From assembly GCA_017161305.1 (NCBI GenBank), contig CP031518.1, positions 2,728,001 to 2,792,000 on the forward strand: 64,000 bases of DNA. Reading direction: 5' to 3'. The DNA comes from Treponema ruminis (lineage in GTDB: Bacteria > Spirochaetota > Spirochaetia > Treponematales > Treponemataceae). Both the position numbers and the translations under genes were made by a program. Positions 15,425-23,811 of the stretch are shown piece by piece. Under the pieces are notes generated by a model. The model was not told where the DNA came from, made no database searches, and saw only the letters and a list, made by a program, of their open reading frames with translations. Position 1 is the first letter of the stretch. Every line of letters starts with the position of its first letter.

Positions 15425-15622
15425 ATTGCCCAGAGCCAACTTGACGCCGCCCGCGTGATCGTCACCACCAGCCAGCGGGTTGTGGACCTGGCGCGCACCT
15501 CGGTGGAGAACGGGCTCGCGACCCAGATGGCCTTGGCCCAGGCGGAGGTCAACCTGGCAAGCGCCCGGTACGCCTGCGAAGCCGCACTCTATGATGGAGA
15601 GTTCGCAATGGGGTGTCGCTGA
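15425..15622 (+). pseudogene. TolC-like outer-membrane efflux protein, C-terminal relic
   Basis: About 65 residues (SQLDAARVIVTTSQRVVDLA, SVENGLATQMALAQAEVNLA, ARYACEAALYDGEFAMG) match the last coiled-coil helices of the OEP/TolC family. The periplasmic and barrel parts are absent upstream, where 15192-15424 has no coding signal. It is a truncated leftover, perhaps of a former efflux operon. No other gene is supported in 15192-15709. Confidence 0.75.
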
Positions 15623-15709
15623 TGTATCCCATATGTCCCTCCGGCCGGATCATTCCTGCCGAAGGGACCCGGGGAGACGTTTGCGATGTATTCCGAACGA
15701 CCAATCGGG

Positions 15710-17464
15710 TCATTCCATCTCCTCATGGTTTGCAAGTGACCAGTTCTGTCCCTCTGTCTGCAGGCGTACCATATCGGCGAATAGACCCTGTCTTGCCATG
15801 AGCTCCTCCGGGGTTCCTTGCTCTGAGACATGCCCGTCTGACAGGACGACGATGGTGTCTGCCTTGGCGATCGTGCGCATGCGGTGGGCGATGACGATGA
15901 CGGTTTTCTTCTTGATGAGCCGGGTCAACGCGCTTTGTATCTCCGTCTCGTTCTCCACGTCGAGTGATGCCGTGGCTTCGTCCAGCAGGATGATTGGCGC
16001 ATCTTTCAGGAAAGCTCTCGCGATGGAAATACGTTGGCGTTCTCCTCCGGAAAGCTTGCAGCCATTCTCGCCGATTACCGTATCGTATCCGTCCGGAAGG
16101 CGTTGTACGAAGGTGTCGCAGCCAGCCAGTCGGGCCGCTTCCTCCACTTCCTTGTCCGTGGCATCCTTTTTGCCGATGCGGATGTTTTCCCTGACCGTGT
16201 TGTTGAAGAGCGTGACATCCTGAAAGACGATGGAGAAAGCGCCAAGCAGGGTCTCCGGATCAATCGTCCGTATGTCCACGCCTCCAATGGTGATGTTTCC
16301 CGTATCGGCGACCCAGAAGCGCGCTGCAAGCCTGCCGACCGTGGTCTTTCCTCCTCCGGATGGTCCGACCAATGCGGTCACCTTGCCTTGGCCCGCGGTA
16401 AAGGATACGTCGGAGAGCGCATGGTGTTCTTCTTCCCCATAGGAAAACCCGACATGGTCAAAGACAATCGTATAGCCTTTCGGAGAAAAGGCAGTGGTTC
16501 CTCCCTGCTCGGTGGAGTGGTTGATGGCCTGGATGCGGTCCACGTTGATTTGCAGGGCGTTGATTGCCGCCAGATTGACCAACGTCTCGCCCATCGGATC
16601 GTACAGGCGCGAAGCGACGAGGAGGAAACAGAAGAACTGCATGAGGGTCAGGGTGCCTCCTGTCAACATGGCGCCGCCTGCAAGCGCCACTGTCGCGATG
16701 CCGAACCTGAGCAATAGCTGGGCGCTGACTACGAAGATGGCGGTTCCCAGCTCATTGCCGATGGAACGGCGTTCCACCAGGTCGATTTCTGTTTCCAGCT
16801 CGTCAAGGTAGGCATGTTCCGCGTTGTTGCACTTCAGGTCCCGCAGGGTCTCGATGTATTCCTGCACATGGTCGGCCAAATCGATTTTTGCTTGCTGCTG
16901 GGTGCGGGAGAAATGGTTTTGCACCCGTTTCGACGTCAGCACGATGAAGAGCGAGATGGGAATCGGCCATACGGCGGCCAACGCCATACGCCATTGGAAG
17001 AAGCAGAGCCCGATAGAGAGGATCATGGTCGAGATCATGCTGCCATAGAACTGGGGAATCATATGGGATCCGGCGTGTTCCATCGCCTCCGCGTCGGACA
17101 TGATGGTGCTTGTCAGGTCCGCGAGGTCTTTCTTGGCGAAGAAGGAAAGGGGGAGTTTGCGGAGTTTCTCCGCAAGAGAGATTCTTCGTGTGGCAGATTC
17201 CGTGTATGTGGCACGATAGGTGGTATCGTACTGCCATATGCTCGTCGCTGCAATCAATGCCAGGCATATTCCGATACCGCCGACGTACATCCCTGTACGG
17301 GTGAAGAGCCTTATGCCTTGCAGGCAGTCTCCGGTGAACAGGTACAACAGCGATACCGGGGCCATCAAAGCCATGTTTTGCATCACCACCGCGGCGATGG
17401 CGGAGACCATGTCCTTGGCACCCTTGTCGGACAATGCGAATGTTTCCTTGAAATAGCGGGTCAT
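15710..17464 (-). CDS. ABC transporter, fused permease-ATPase (second half-transporter)
   Basis: This protein of about 584 residues has six transmembrane helices followed by an ABC domain (GPSGGGKTTVGRLAARF, LSGGERQRISIARA, IILLDEATASLD). Translation starts at the ATG at 17464 inside an ATGA overlap with the upstream gene's stop, preceded by AGGAGAAG. Upstream in-frame codons are not needed. It forms a heterodimer with the 17461-19245 product. Pairs with this exporter fold include drug exporters and the siderophore importers IrtAB and YbtPQ. An iron-box-like site upstream of the pair favours the latter but does not prove it. Confidence 0.92.
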   Translation of the reverse strand: MTRYFKETFALSDKGAKDMVSAIAAVVMQNMALMAPVSLLYLFTGDCLQGIRLFTRTGMYVGGIGICLALIAATSIWQYDTTYRATYTESATRRISLAEKLRKLPLSFFAKKDLADLTSTIMSDAEAMEHAGSHMIPQFYGSMISTMILSIGLCFFQWRMALAAVWPIPISLFIVLTSKRVQNHFSRTQQQAKIDLADHVQEYIETLRDLKCNNAEHAYLDELETEIDLVERRSIGNELGTAIFVVSAQLLLRFGIATVALAGGAMLTGGTLTLMQFFCFLLVASRLYDPMGETLVNLAAINALQINVDRIQAINHSTEQGGTTAFSPKGYTIVFDHVGFSYGEEEHHALSDVSFTAGQGKVTALVGPSGGGKTTVGRLAARFWVADTGNITIGGVDIRTIDPETLLGAFSIVFQDVTLFNNTVRENIRIGKKDATDKEVEEAARLAGCDTFVQRLPDGYDTVIGENGCKLSGGERQRISIARAFLKDAPIILLDEATASLDVENETEIQSALTRLIKKKTVIVIAHRMRTIAKADTIVVLSDGHVSEQGTPEELMARQGLFADMVRLQTEGQNWSLANHEEME

Positions 17465-19245
17465 ACTGCTTCTCCTACCTTCCAATCGACAGCTCTTTGA
17501 TATTCCATCCACATCGTGTGGTACAGGCCTTGTCGTTCGATCAGCTCGTCGTGCGTGCCCGACTCCACCACCACGCCATGGTCAAGCACGTAGATTGCAT
17601 CCGCGTTCCGGGCTGTGGAGAGGCGGTGGGCGATCATGATGACCGTGCTGTGCCTTGCCAGTTCCGTAAGCGCTTTTTGGACAAGCACCTCGTTCTCCGG
17701 GTCGGCGAACGCCGTCGCTTCATCCAGGATGACCAGCGGGGCCTTTTTCACGATTGCTCTGGCGATGGCGATGCGTTGCCTTTCTCCTCCGGAAAGGTAT
17801 GTCCCCCTGGTCCCAAGTACGGTATGGATGCCATGCGGCAATCTGGCGATGATGTCGTCGCATTGGGCGGCATGCAGAGCTGCCTCCAGCTCCGTATCCG
17901 TGGCTTCTGGCCTGGCGACACGGAGGTTGTCCGCAATGGAGCGTTTGAGGAGCCTGCTGTCCTGGAACACGGCGGAGACCGTGCGCATCAGTTCGTCCTT
18001 TCCGATATTCCTGATGTCCACGCCGCCGATAGCCACGCTACCCTCGTCAGGGTCGAAAAAGCGGAGGATAAGGTTCGCCACCGTCGTCTTGCCGCTGCCG
18101 GACGGTCCCACCAGGGCGACTATCCGGTCTTTGTCCACGCGTATCGAAAGATGGCTTACCGCGGCTTCGGCCTCCTTCACATACCGGTATGTCACATCGC
18201 GGAGTTCCACCGAAACCATACGGGGTGGGACCTTTGCCGGGCCTTGGGGAAGCGGAGCTATGGCAAGGATCGTGCGTACCCGCATGACTGCATCGTTGAT
18301 TTTCATGCCGTTCTCCGCCAGGAACATCACCCGTTGCATCGTTGTGGAGAGGAGAGGGGAGAAGATGACGTAGAACAGGAAGTTCACGAGGATGGCTCCT
18401 GCCGCAACTTGACCTCGTGTCAAAGCCAGCATCAGCCCGATCAGGAAGGCGAACGCAGAATGGATGAACAGGGTGAACAGGATCATGGGAGTCCGGCAGG
18501 CGACGGTATAGTTCATGCAGAACTTCCCGTACTCGTCGATGGAATGCTTGAACCGGTGGAAGGAAAAGACGGTTTGCCCGAAGGTCTTCACTACCGGAAT
18601 TCCCCGTATGTACTCCACCGCCTCGTTGGACATGGATTCCAGCGCGTTCTGGTACGCCTGCATGTCCTTTGCCATCGACGGACCCGCCATGCGGAACATC
18701 ATGGCGAAGGCGGCGAAGATGGGCACGAGGCAGGCGACGCCGAACCGCCAGTCGTACAGGAACAGCATCACGACCAGCGCGATTGGGGTAGCGACGGCCT
18801 GCACCATGTCGGGCAGGTTGTGGGCGAGAAGCGTCTCCGTGGACGAAGTCGCCTCCGTCACGATACGGCGTACCTTCCCGGAACCCATCGAGTCGGCAAA
18901 GCCGACAGGAAGTTTGGCGATATGCCCGAGCAGATCCTTTTTCATCGCTCCGGCCACGTGGAAGGCCGCGATGTGGGAGCACATCAGCGCCCCGAAATAG
19001 ACCATGGTGGCGATGAGCGAGAACAAAAGAGCCGTCCATCCGTTACGCGTGATATGGACTGCCCGGGAAAAGTCCGGATTGACCGCGATTACCTCGTCGA
19101 GAATCCTCCATAGGTAGACGAACGGCATGAGTGCCAGCACGCCTGCCGTGGCGGAAAGCAGGAGCGAAAGATAGGTGAGTGCCCTCGTCTTCCCCGCATA
19201 CTCCATCAGTACGGAGAAGGATGATGGTTGCTTCCGACAGGTCAT
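17461..19245 (-). CDS. ABC transporter, fused permease-ATPase (first half-transporter)
   Basis: This 594-residue half-transporter has six predicted membrane helices (LTYLSLLLSATAGVLALMPF onward) and an ABC domain with GPSGSGKTTVANLILRFF, the signature LSGGERQRIAIARA and Walker B LVILDEATAF. The start at 19245 is set by GGAGG nine bases upstream. Directly before that ribosome site is an 18-bp palindrome resembling a DtxR/IdeR box. A TetR gene precedes it on the same strand. The N-terminal residues resemble spirochaete and Firmicutes pairs annotated as iron-siderophore type, so an iron-linked import role is my preferred inference. Confidence 0.93.
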   Translation of the reverse strand: MTCRKQPSSFSVLMEYAGKTRALTYLSLLLSATAGVLALMPFVYLWRILDEVIAVNPDFSRAVHITRNGWTALLFSLIATMVYFGALMCSHIAAFHVAGAMKKDLLGHIAKLPVGFADSMGSGKVRRIVTEATSSTETLLAHNLPDMVQAVATPIALVVMLFLYDWRFGVACLVPIFAAFAMMFRMAGPSMAKDMQAYQNALESMSNEAVEYIRGIPVVKTFGQTVFSFHRFKHSIDEYGKFCMNYTVACRTPMILFTLFIHSAFAFLIGLMLALTRGQVAAGAILVNFLFYVIFSPLLSTTMQRVMFLAENGMKINDAVMRVRTILAIAPLPQGPAKVPPRMVSVELRDVTYRYVKEAEAAVSHLSIRVDKDRIVALVGPSGSGKTTVANLILRFFDPDEGSVAIGGVDIRNIGKDELMRTVSAVFQDSRLLKRSIADNLRVARPEATDTELEAALHAAQCDDIIARLPHGIHTVLGTRGTYLSGGERQRIAIARAIVKKAPLVILDEATAFADPENEVLVQKALTELARHSTVIMIAHRLSTARNADAIYVLDHGVVVESGTHDELIERQGLYHTMWMEYQRAVDWKVGEAV

Positions 19246-19261
19246 ACAATGAGCCTCCTTT

Positions 19262-19282
19262 GGTTAGTTTATCCTAACCTGT
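19262..19282 (-). promoter_or_regulatory. DtxR/IdeR-like iron box before the ABC pair
   Basis: The plus strand reads GGTTAGTTTATCCTAACC, a palindrome with perfect 6-bp arms. Read on the minus strand over 19 bp (ACAGGTTAGGATAAACTAA), it matches the IdeR/DtxR consensus TTAGGTTAGGCTAACCTAA at 15 of 19 positions. It lies immediately upstream of the ribosome site, where a bound repressor would block transcription. TetR binding is an alternative. Confidence 0.55.
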
Positions 19283-19337
19283 AGGGGATATTTTATGGGG
19301 ACTCCCCGTCCCCTCGTTTGAATCGCCCAAATGGCTG

Positions 19338-19958
19338 TCAGATGCCCATAAGGGCCCTCCATCCTGCGCTATAGAACAAGTACAGCTGTCTGGCGCACCG
19401 CATTGCCGTCTCTTTGGGAATCGCATGGACGACAAACTCGCACAACGCCTCGAACATCCCGCTGATGATGCTGTGTTCAAGCTCCGGTTCGACCTTGTGG
19501 GGCATCGGGTGTCCTGTTTGCCGCAGGTGTTCGGCAAATTGCCGGTTGCTTGCAATCTCCCTCAACGTCAGTTCATGAATCAAATTTTCGTAAGGGGTGC
19601 CTGAAGCGGCGCAAAAGAGCAACTTGCACGAGGTCTGATGCTGGTACATGTATTCCACCATTGCGAGCATGCATTCGCTTCCTATGTGGCCTATGTGCTT
19701 CTCCTGTTCTTGGCCGGTCTTGTTCCAAAATGATGCTAGCGCGTCGTCATACATCTGCAGCAGATGCTGGTACTCCTGTCCGACGAGAGCATCGAACAGC
19801 GCATCCTTGCTGGGAAAGTGCCAGTAGACGGATCCGGTGGTGACGCCTGCCTTCTTGGCAATGGCCCGCAACGAAGCGTCCCGGAATCCCTTTTCCAGAA
19901 ATTCCGAAGTGGCTGTCGCAAGAATCTGTTGCCTTGTGGAATACCCGTGCGTGTCCAT
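19338..19958 (-). CDS. TetR-family transcriptional regulator
   Basis: This 206-residue regulator has an N-terminal TetR helix-turn-helix (FLEKGFRDASLRAIAKKAGV, TTGSVYWHFPSKDALFDAL) and an unrecognised ligand domain. It is 92 bp upstream of the ABC pair on the same strand, so it likely controls that pair and itself. A palindrome at 19971-19983 lies just before its ATG. The ligand domain ends with a helical FSAGWRALMGI stretch. Ligand unknown. Confidence 0.93.
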   Translation of the reverse strand: MDTHGYSTRQQILATATSEFLEKGFRDASLRAIAKKAGVTTGSVYWHFPSKDALFDALVGQEYQHLLQMYDDALASFWNKTGQEQEKHIGHIGSECMLAMVEYMYQHQTSCKLLFCAASGTPYENLIHELTLREIASNRQFAEHLRQTGHPMPHKVEPELEHSIISGMFEALCEFVVHAIPKETAMRCARQLYLFYSAGWRALMGI

Positions 19959-19970
19959 CTACTCTGTTCC

Positions 19971-19983
19971 ATAACAATGTTAT
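19971..19983 (-). promoter_or_regulatory. Palindrome ATAACAATGTTAT upstream of tetR-like gene
   Basis: A perfect 13-bp inverted repeat (odd centre) starts 13 bp before the TetR ATG in AT-rich sequence that also offers a -10-like TATAAT relative. It is a plausible autoregulatory operator. Nothing else is seen in the gap to 20250. Confidence 0.45.
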
Positions 19984-20253
19984 AGATCAATATTACATTA
20001 TATAGTGATTGATTGTCCAGAAAATCTTTCTTGATTCTTGCCCGGAAGAAATCCTTTTGTTTTACGGAGGACTCACGCTTCTCCCAGCACAAACCCATGG
20101 TCTGTCTGGTGGAGTTGGAGATGGAAGCAGACTCCGTCGCCAAGCCAGAAGGTCTGGGAATACTCGATGGGCCTCAGAAGGTGCGCAAAGACAGAAATGA
20201 GAAATGATGTTTCCTTGGTATATACAAAAATAATTTGAAATAGTACAAAATCG

Positions 20254-20300
20254 TTGACAACACCCCTAACGCACCCTACCCTGAAAATAGGTTGTATACA
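20254..20300 (+). promoter_or_regulatory. Promoter and GntR-type operator
   Basis: TTGACA at 20254-20259 and a weak TACCCT at 20277-20282 (17-bp spacing) precede the palindrome TGTATACA at 20293-20300. FCD-class GntR regulators often bind GTATAC-centred sites, so the gene downstream probably represses itself here. Confidence 0.5.
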
Positions 20301-20348
20301 GTAAGGAGGCGGCTCCGGAACAAAGCGTGTGCAAGAGGTGTAGACGGG

Positions 20349-21056
20349 ATGGAACGAGAAGAGTTGATGCCGGATACCTTGGTGGGTGATGCATACCGGA
20401 AGATGCTGGATGGCATCTGGGCCTACCGTTACGCACCGGGTTCTTCGCTTTCTGATTTCACTCTCTCGAAGGAGCTCGGCATCAGCCGGACTCCTATCCG
20501 TGAAGCGTTGTTCCTCTTGATTGATGACGGGTTGGTGAGAAAGAAAGGGGCAGGTGGATTTGAGGTGACGGATATCACCAAGGAAGAAATCGAGGACCTG
20601 TACGATGCGCGGAGCGAACTTGAGGTCGCCATGTTGCATCTGACCTTCCAGAAAGGCGTCCCTGTCGGGTTGGTGGATACGCTCCGTTTCCTGAACGGAA
20701 ACCTGTTGTCCTGCTTGAAGCGTGGCGAGATTCTTCCAACCTTGGATTTCGACGCGCGGATCCACCATACCTTGGCTTTGTCTTCGGGAAACAGGCGTTT
20801 GCTTGCCTATTTCGAGCGGATCGAGAAACAGGTCAAGCGCATCCAGCTCTTTTCGGTAATCCACGGCCACCAGGAAACGATGGACGAGCATCGGAGGATC
20901 ATCGACGCGCTTGAGCAGAACGATTTCCGTTCTTGCGAACGGGCGCTCCGGATCAACATCGACAATGCCAAGCGGCAACATCAGGCAGCGCTGGAGAACG
21001 GATTGGGCGAACGCTGGTGGATGATTGCCACCTCCATCCAGAATGCACGTCATTGA
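20349..21056 (+). CDS. GntR-family regulator, FCD (FadR-like) class
   Basis: This 235-residue regulator has a GntR winged helix (FTLSKELGISRTPIREAL, then LVRKKGAGGFEV) and an FCD ligand domain (LYDARSELEVAML, DFDARIHHTLALSSGN, EHRRIIDAL), whose His/Asp residues bind a metal and a carboxylate effector. The ATG at 20349 is chosen for AGAGGT upstream; an earlier TTG frame has no such site. It is 30 bp upstream of a PfkB kinase, so it likely responds to that kinase's sugar or sugar-acid substrate. Confidence 0.93.
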   Translation: MEREELMPDTLVGDAYRKMLDGIWAYRYAPGSSLSDFTLSKELGISRTPIREALFLLIDDGLVRKKGAGGFEVTDITKEEIEDLYDARSELEVAMLHLTFQKGVPVGLVDTLRFLNGNLLSCLKRGEILPTLDFDARIHHTLALSSGNRRLLAYFERIEKQVKRIQLFSVIHGHQETMDEHRRIIDALEQNDFRSCERALRINIDNAKRQHQAALENGLGERWWMIATSIQNARH

Positions 21057-21086
21057 ATGGTCGGTCTCGAGAAAGGGAGGAGAAGC

Positions 21087-22250
21087 ATGAAAAAGGTAGT
21101 GGTCGCTGGTTCGCTTGTGCTGGACATTGAGCCGATTCCTGTCCCTGGCGGGGATTTCTCTTTTCTGCCGGGACGGAAGACAGGCGTTTCTTCCATTGTC
21201 TTCAATCTTGGCGGTGTCGTGGGCAACACCGGCGTGGCTCTCGCGCGGCTCGGCATGCCGACTTTCCTGCTGGGCAAGGTGGGTGAGGACGTCGGGGGAC
21301 GAATCGTCAGCGATTTGCTCGGTCGGCTGAATGTCCCGAATAGGCTGGAAAAGGTCTCCACGCTTCCGACGTCCACTTCGATTGTCCTGCCCGGACCGAA
21401 CGGGGAGCGGATGATTCTCCAAAGCAAAGGAGCCGGACAATCCTTCATTCCCGAAGACATAGCTCCTCAGCTGCTTTCTGGTGTTTCCCTGCTCCATTTT
21501 GGCAATCCGCCATCGATGAGGACGCTGTGGAGCGAGCGTGGAAAGGGGTTGGTGAAACTGCTGGGCAAAGTGAGGGACTGCGACGTCGCGACCAGTCTCG
21601 GCATCTGCATGCCGGATATTGAGGGCGAGGCTGGCAAACAGAACTGGAAGGCGATTCTTGCCAGGAGCTTGCCGTTGGTCGACCTGTTCCTCCCCGACAT
21701 CGAGGATCTGCTTTTCATGCTGGAGAGACCACTTTTCGACCGGCTGCGACAGGAAGCAAGTGCCATTGACGCCTTGGATCTTCCCTTGATTCCCATTCTG
21801 GCGGACGAGCTTATCGCCATGGGAACAGGCGTGGTCTGCATCAAGATCGGCAAATACGGCCTCTATCTTCGTACCGCGGGGAAAGAGCGGATTTCCCGTA
21901 TCCGCAGCCTGTTCGACACACCCAGCATGGTCTCGGCATGGAGCGATCAGTCGCTCTGGATTCCGCCCTGTCATGTGCCGCATATCGTCTCGACCAAAGG
22001 GGCGAGGGATACCGCCACTGCCGGGTTCCTTGCCGCAGTATTGAGCGGGCATGGACCGATGGAAGCGCTCGTGCTTGCATCCCAGACTGCCGCCCGGTGC
22101 CTCATGGGGGTGGATGCCACGAGCAATATTCCCAGCCTGTCCGAACTGGAAAAGGAACAATCGGTGCGCTTCGAGCATTTCGCCATCGCTTCCGGCTGGC
22201 GGAAGCAAGGGTTTGTCTATTTCCGGGAGACGGAAGAGGGAAAAGCCTAG
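21087..22250 (+). CDS. PfkB-family carbohydrate kinase
   Basis: This 387-residue ribokinase-like sugar kinase transfers phosphate from ATP to a sugar or sugar acid. N-terminal VVVAGSLVLDIEPIPVPGGD and the GGVVGNTGVALARLG box mark the substrate lid and binding region. The catalytic loop is the variant STKGARDTATAGFLAA, where the Asp of the normal GAGD motif is kept but Gly is Arg. The start at 21087 has GGGAGGAG directly upstream. The GntR neighbour suggests hexuronate, KDG or similar substrates. At 387 residues it is longer than most PfkB kinases (about 310), with an extra C-terminal helical part. Confidence 0.9.
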   Translation: MKKVVVAGSLVLDIEPIPVPGGDFSFLPGRKTGVSSIVFNLGGVVGNTGVALARLGMPTFLLGKVGEDVGGRIVSDLLGRLNVPNRLEKVSTLPTSTSIVLPGPNGERMILQSKGAGQSFIPEDIAPQLLSGVSLLHFGNPPSMRTLWSERGKGLVKLLGKVRDCDVATSLGICMPDIEGEAGKQNWKAILARSLPLVDLFLPDIEDLLFMLERPLFDRLRQEASAIDALDLPLIPILADELIAMGTGVVCIKIGKYGLYLRTAGKERISRIRSLFDTPSMVSAWSDQSLWIPPCHVPHIVSTKGARDTATAGFLAAVLSGHGPMEALVLASQTAARCLMGVDATSNIPSLSELEKEQSVRFEHFAIASGWRKQGFVYFRETEEGKA

Positions 22251-22314
22251 GGCGATGCGCTTGCCGTCTTGTCTCCCAAAAGCCATACTAAGGGGAACGG
22301 GGAGCGTAGAGGCA

Positions 22315-22830
22315 ATGGCAGAAACTGTGGTGGTCCGTCGGGCGAGGGGGGATGATGCGGGGGCGCTGATCGATCATACCAAGATTGTCGGCGGCGAATC
22401 CGACAACCTTACTTTCGGTAGCGAGGGCATCCAGAAAACCGTGGAGCAGGAGCGGGAGCTGATCGAGTCCCTTGTGGATTCTTCTTCGTCCATCTTCCTT
22501 GTTGCCGTCATGGAGGGACAGATTGTCGGGACTTGCAACTTCAACGCTTTTGTCCGGCACAAGCGCATCTCCCACCGTGGCGAGTTCGGTATTGCCGTCC
22601 AGAAACGGGCTTGGGGAAAGGGTGTCGGCACCATGCTGATGACCAGGATGCTGGACTTCGCAAAGCGCACCGCCCATGTGGAGGTGGTCTCCTGCGAAGT
22701 GCGTAGCGACAATCTTCGCGCCATCGCCTTGTACCGGAAGTTCGGTTTCGAGAAGGTCGGTACCTTCCATAAGTTCTTCAAGATTGGCGACACTTACGCC
22801 GATTGCGATTTGATGAATCTCTATGTGTGA
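22315..22830 (+). CDS. GNAT-family N-acetyltransferase
   Basis: This 171-residue GNAT enzyme carries the acetyl-CoA binding motif A (EFGIAVQKRAWGKGVGTMLM) and the C-terminal motif B with Tyr (NLRAIALYRKFGFEKVG), resembling RimI/RimL-like or spermidine-type acetyltransferases. The start at ATG 22315 is preceded by GGGGAGCG; the open frame extends upstream inside the kinase gene but is not coding there. It is 64 bp after the PfkB gene. The substrate cannot be assigned. Confidence 0.92.
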   Translation: MAETVVVRRARGDDAGALIDHTKIVGGESDNLTFGSEGIQKTVEQERELIESLVDSSSSIFLVAVMEGQIVGTCNFNAFVRHKRISHRGEFGIAVQKRAWGKGVGTMLMTRMLDFAKRTAHVEVVSCEVRSDNLRAIALYRKFGFEKVGTFHKFFKIGDTYADCDLMNLYV

Positions 22831-22917
22831 TATGTCCAAGGGTCCGGATGCCTTGGAATGAAATGCTTGCTTGCAGGTTGACCCGCAAGCCGCAATACGA
22901 GAAGGAGTGTGTCGAGC

Positions 22918-23358
22918 ATGTTGCAGGAAGGTTCTCAGGCACCACAGTTCAGGTTGCCTGACCAGGAAGGAAACGTCCATAGCTTGGACGAATACCGGGG
23001 GCAGAAGGTCATCCTCTATTTCTACCCGAAGGATATGACATCGGGATGCACCAAGCAGGCCTGCGGCTTTGCCGAGCGCTATCCCCAGTTCAGGGAGAAG
23101 GGCGCTGTCATCCTCGGGGTAAGCAAGGACAGCATCGCTTCCCACAAGAAGTTCGGGGAGAAATACCATCTGCCGTTCACGTTGCTGGCAGACCCGGAAA
23201 TGCAGGCGCACAAGGCCTATGACGTGCTGGAGGTGAAAGAGGGAAAAGCCAAAACCATCCGCACGACCTACCTGATTGATGAGAAGGGAACCATCGTCAA
23301 GGCGATGGGAAAGGTGAAGGCGGCAGAAAATCCGGGAGAGCTGCTTGCCTTGGTGTGA
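22918..23358 (+). CDS. bcp: Thioredoxin-dependent thiol peroxidase (Bcp/PrxQ)
   Basis: This 146-residue peroxiredoxin of the Bcp/PrxQ class reduces H2O2 and organic hydroperoxides with thioredoxin. The peroxidatic Cys and resolving Cys lie five apart in TSGCTKQACGF, the atypical 2-Cys pattern of PrxQ. The ILYFYPKDMT strand and TTYLIDEKGTI strand fit the family and the length is normal. ATG 22918 has GAAGGAG ten bases upstream; a GTG at 22909 is too close to that site. In an anaerobic spirochaete it would protect against transient oxygen. Confidence 0.95.
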   Translation: MLQEGSQAPQFRLPDQEGNVHSLDEYRGQKVILYFYPKDMTSGCTKQACGFAERYPQFREKGAVILGVSKDSIASHKKFGEKYHLPFTLLADPEMQAHKAYDVLEVKEGKAKTIRTTYLIDEKGTIVKAMGKVKAAENPGELLALV

Positions 23359-23754
23359 TGTCCCAAGGAGATGTGGAGTAAATTGATTGGATTGCGGTGG
23401 TATCATTACTGACGAGAATCGAGTATTAGGTTTGTCTCCATATATTGACCGGATAATTTGGTTGCCTTAGTGGACTGATCAGTGAGCGACAGAAATTGGG
23501 TATTACCTGTCTTGGCTGAATGGGGTATTGGCATTTTCTGTTTGAATTCTGGCTAACTGTTAATCTTATTTCGGCCAAGAATGACATCGTATTAGTAGCC
23601 CAGAGAAGATATCCTGTTTGTACAGATCCATGAGAAATTCGGGAGAGAGCCATTCTATTTCCTGGCAGATATTTCAGTTGTTAGATAAGCAGAATTTGTC
23701 TATTGATTTTATTCTATATATGGAAATAATTTTTTATTTTTGAAAGAATTTCGC
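23359..23754. other. AT-rich intergenic stretch, no gene seen
   Basis: No convincing coding frame, RNA or repeat is visible. Base composition changes sharply to AT-rich here and stays so to about 33.7 kb, so this may contain the left junction of the acquired catabolic island. Confidence 0.5.
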
Positions 23755-23783
23755 TTTACTGCACTAGTTATCTAGTATATAAT
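23755..23783 (+). promoter_or_regulatory. Promoter with internal palindrome before dehydratase operon
   Basis: TTTACT (23755-23760), a 17-bp spacer and TATAAT (23778-23783) form a promoter 28 bp before the IlvD-like gene. ACTAG-TTAT-CTAGT at 23763-23776 fills the spacer, a position where a repressor would block polymerase. The IclR regulator encoded in the cluster is the obvious candidate. Confidence 0.6.
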
Positions 23784-23811
23784 TCCATTTAAGGATAATA
23801 AAATTTCAAAT

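Noticed and set aside
17497-19113. Long plus-strand frame opposite the ABC transporter
   Set aside because: Antisense of a complete, motif-bearing ABC gene; composition is His/Arg-rich without a fold.
20073-22286. 737-codon minus-strand frame across GntR and PfkB genes
   Set aside because: It spans two well-supported plus-strand genes and their operator and shows no recognisable domain.
23426-23653. 75-codon minus-strand frame before the dehydratase
   Set aside because: No ribosome site, no family and atypical composition; treated as non-coding.
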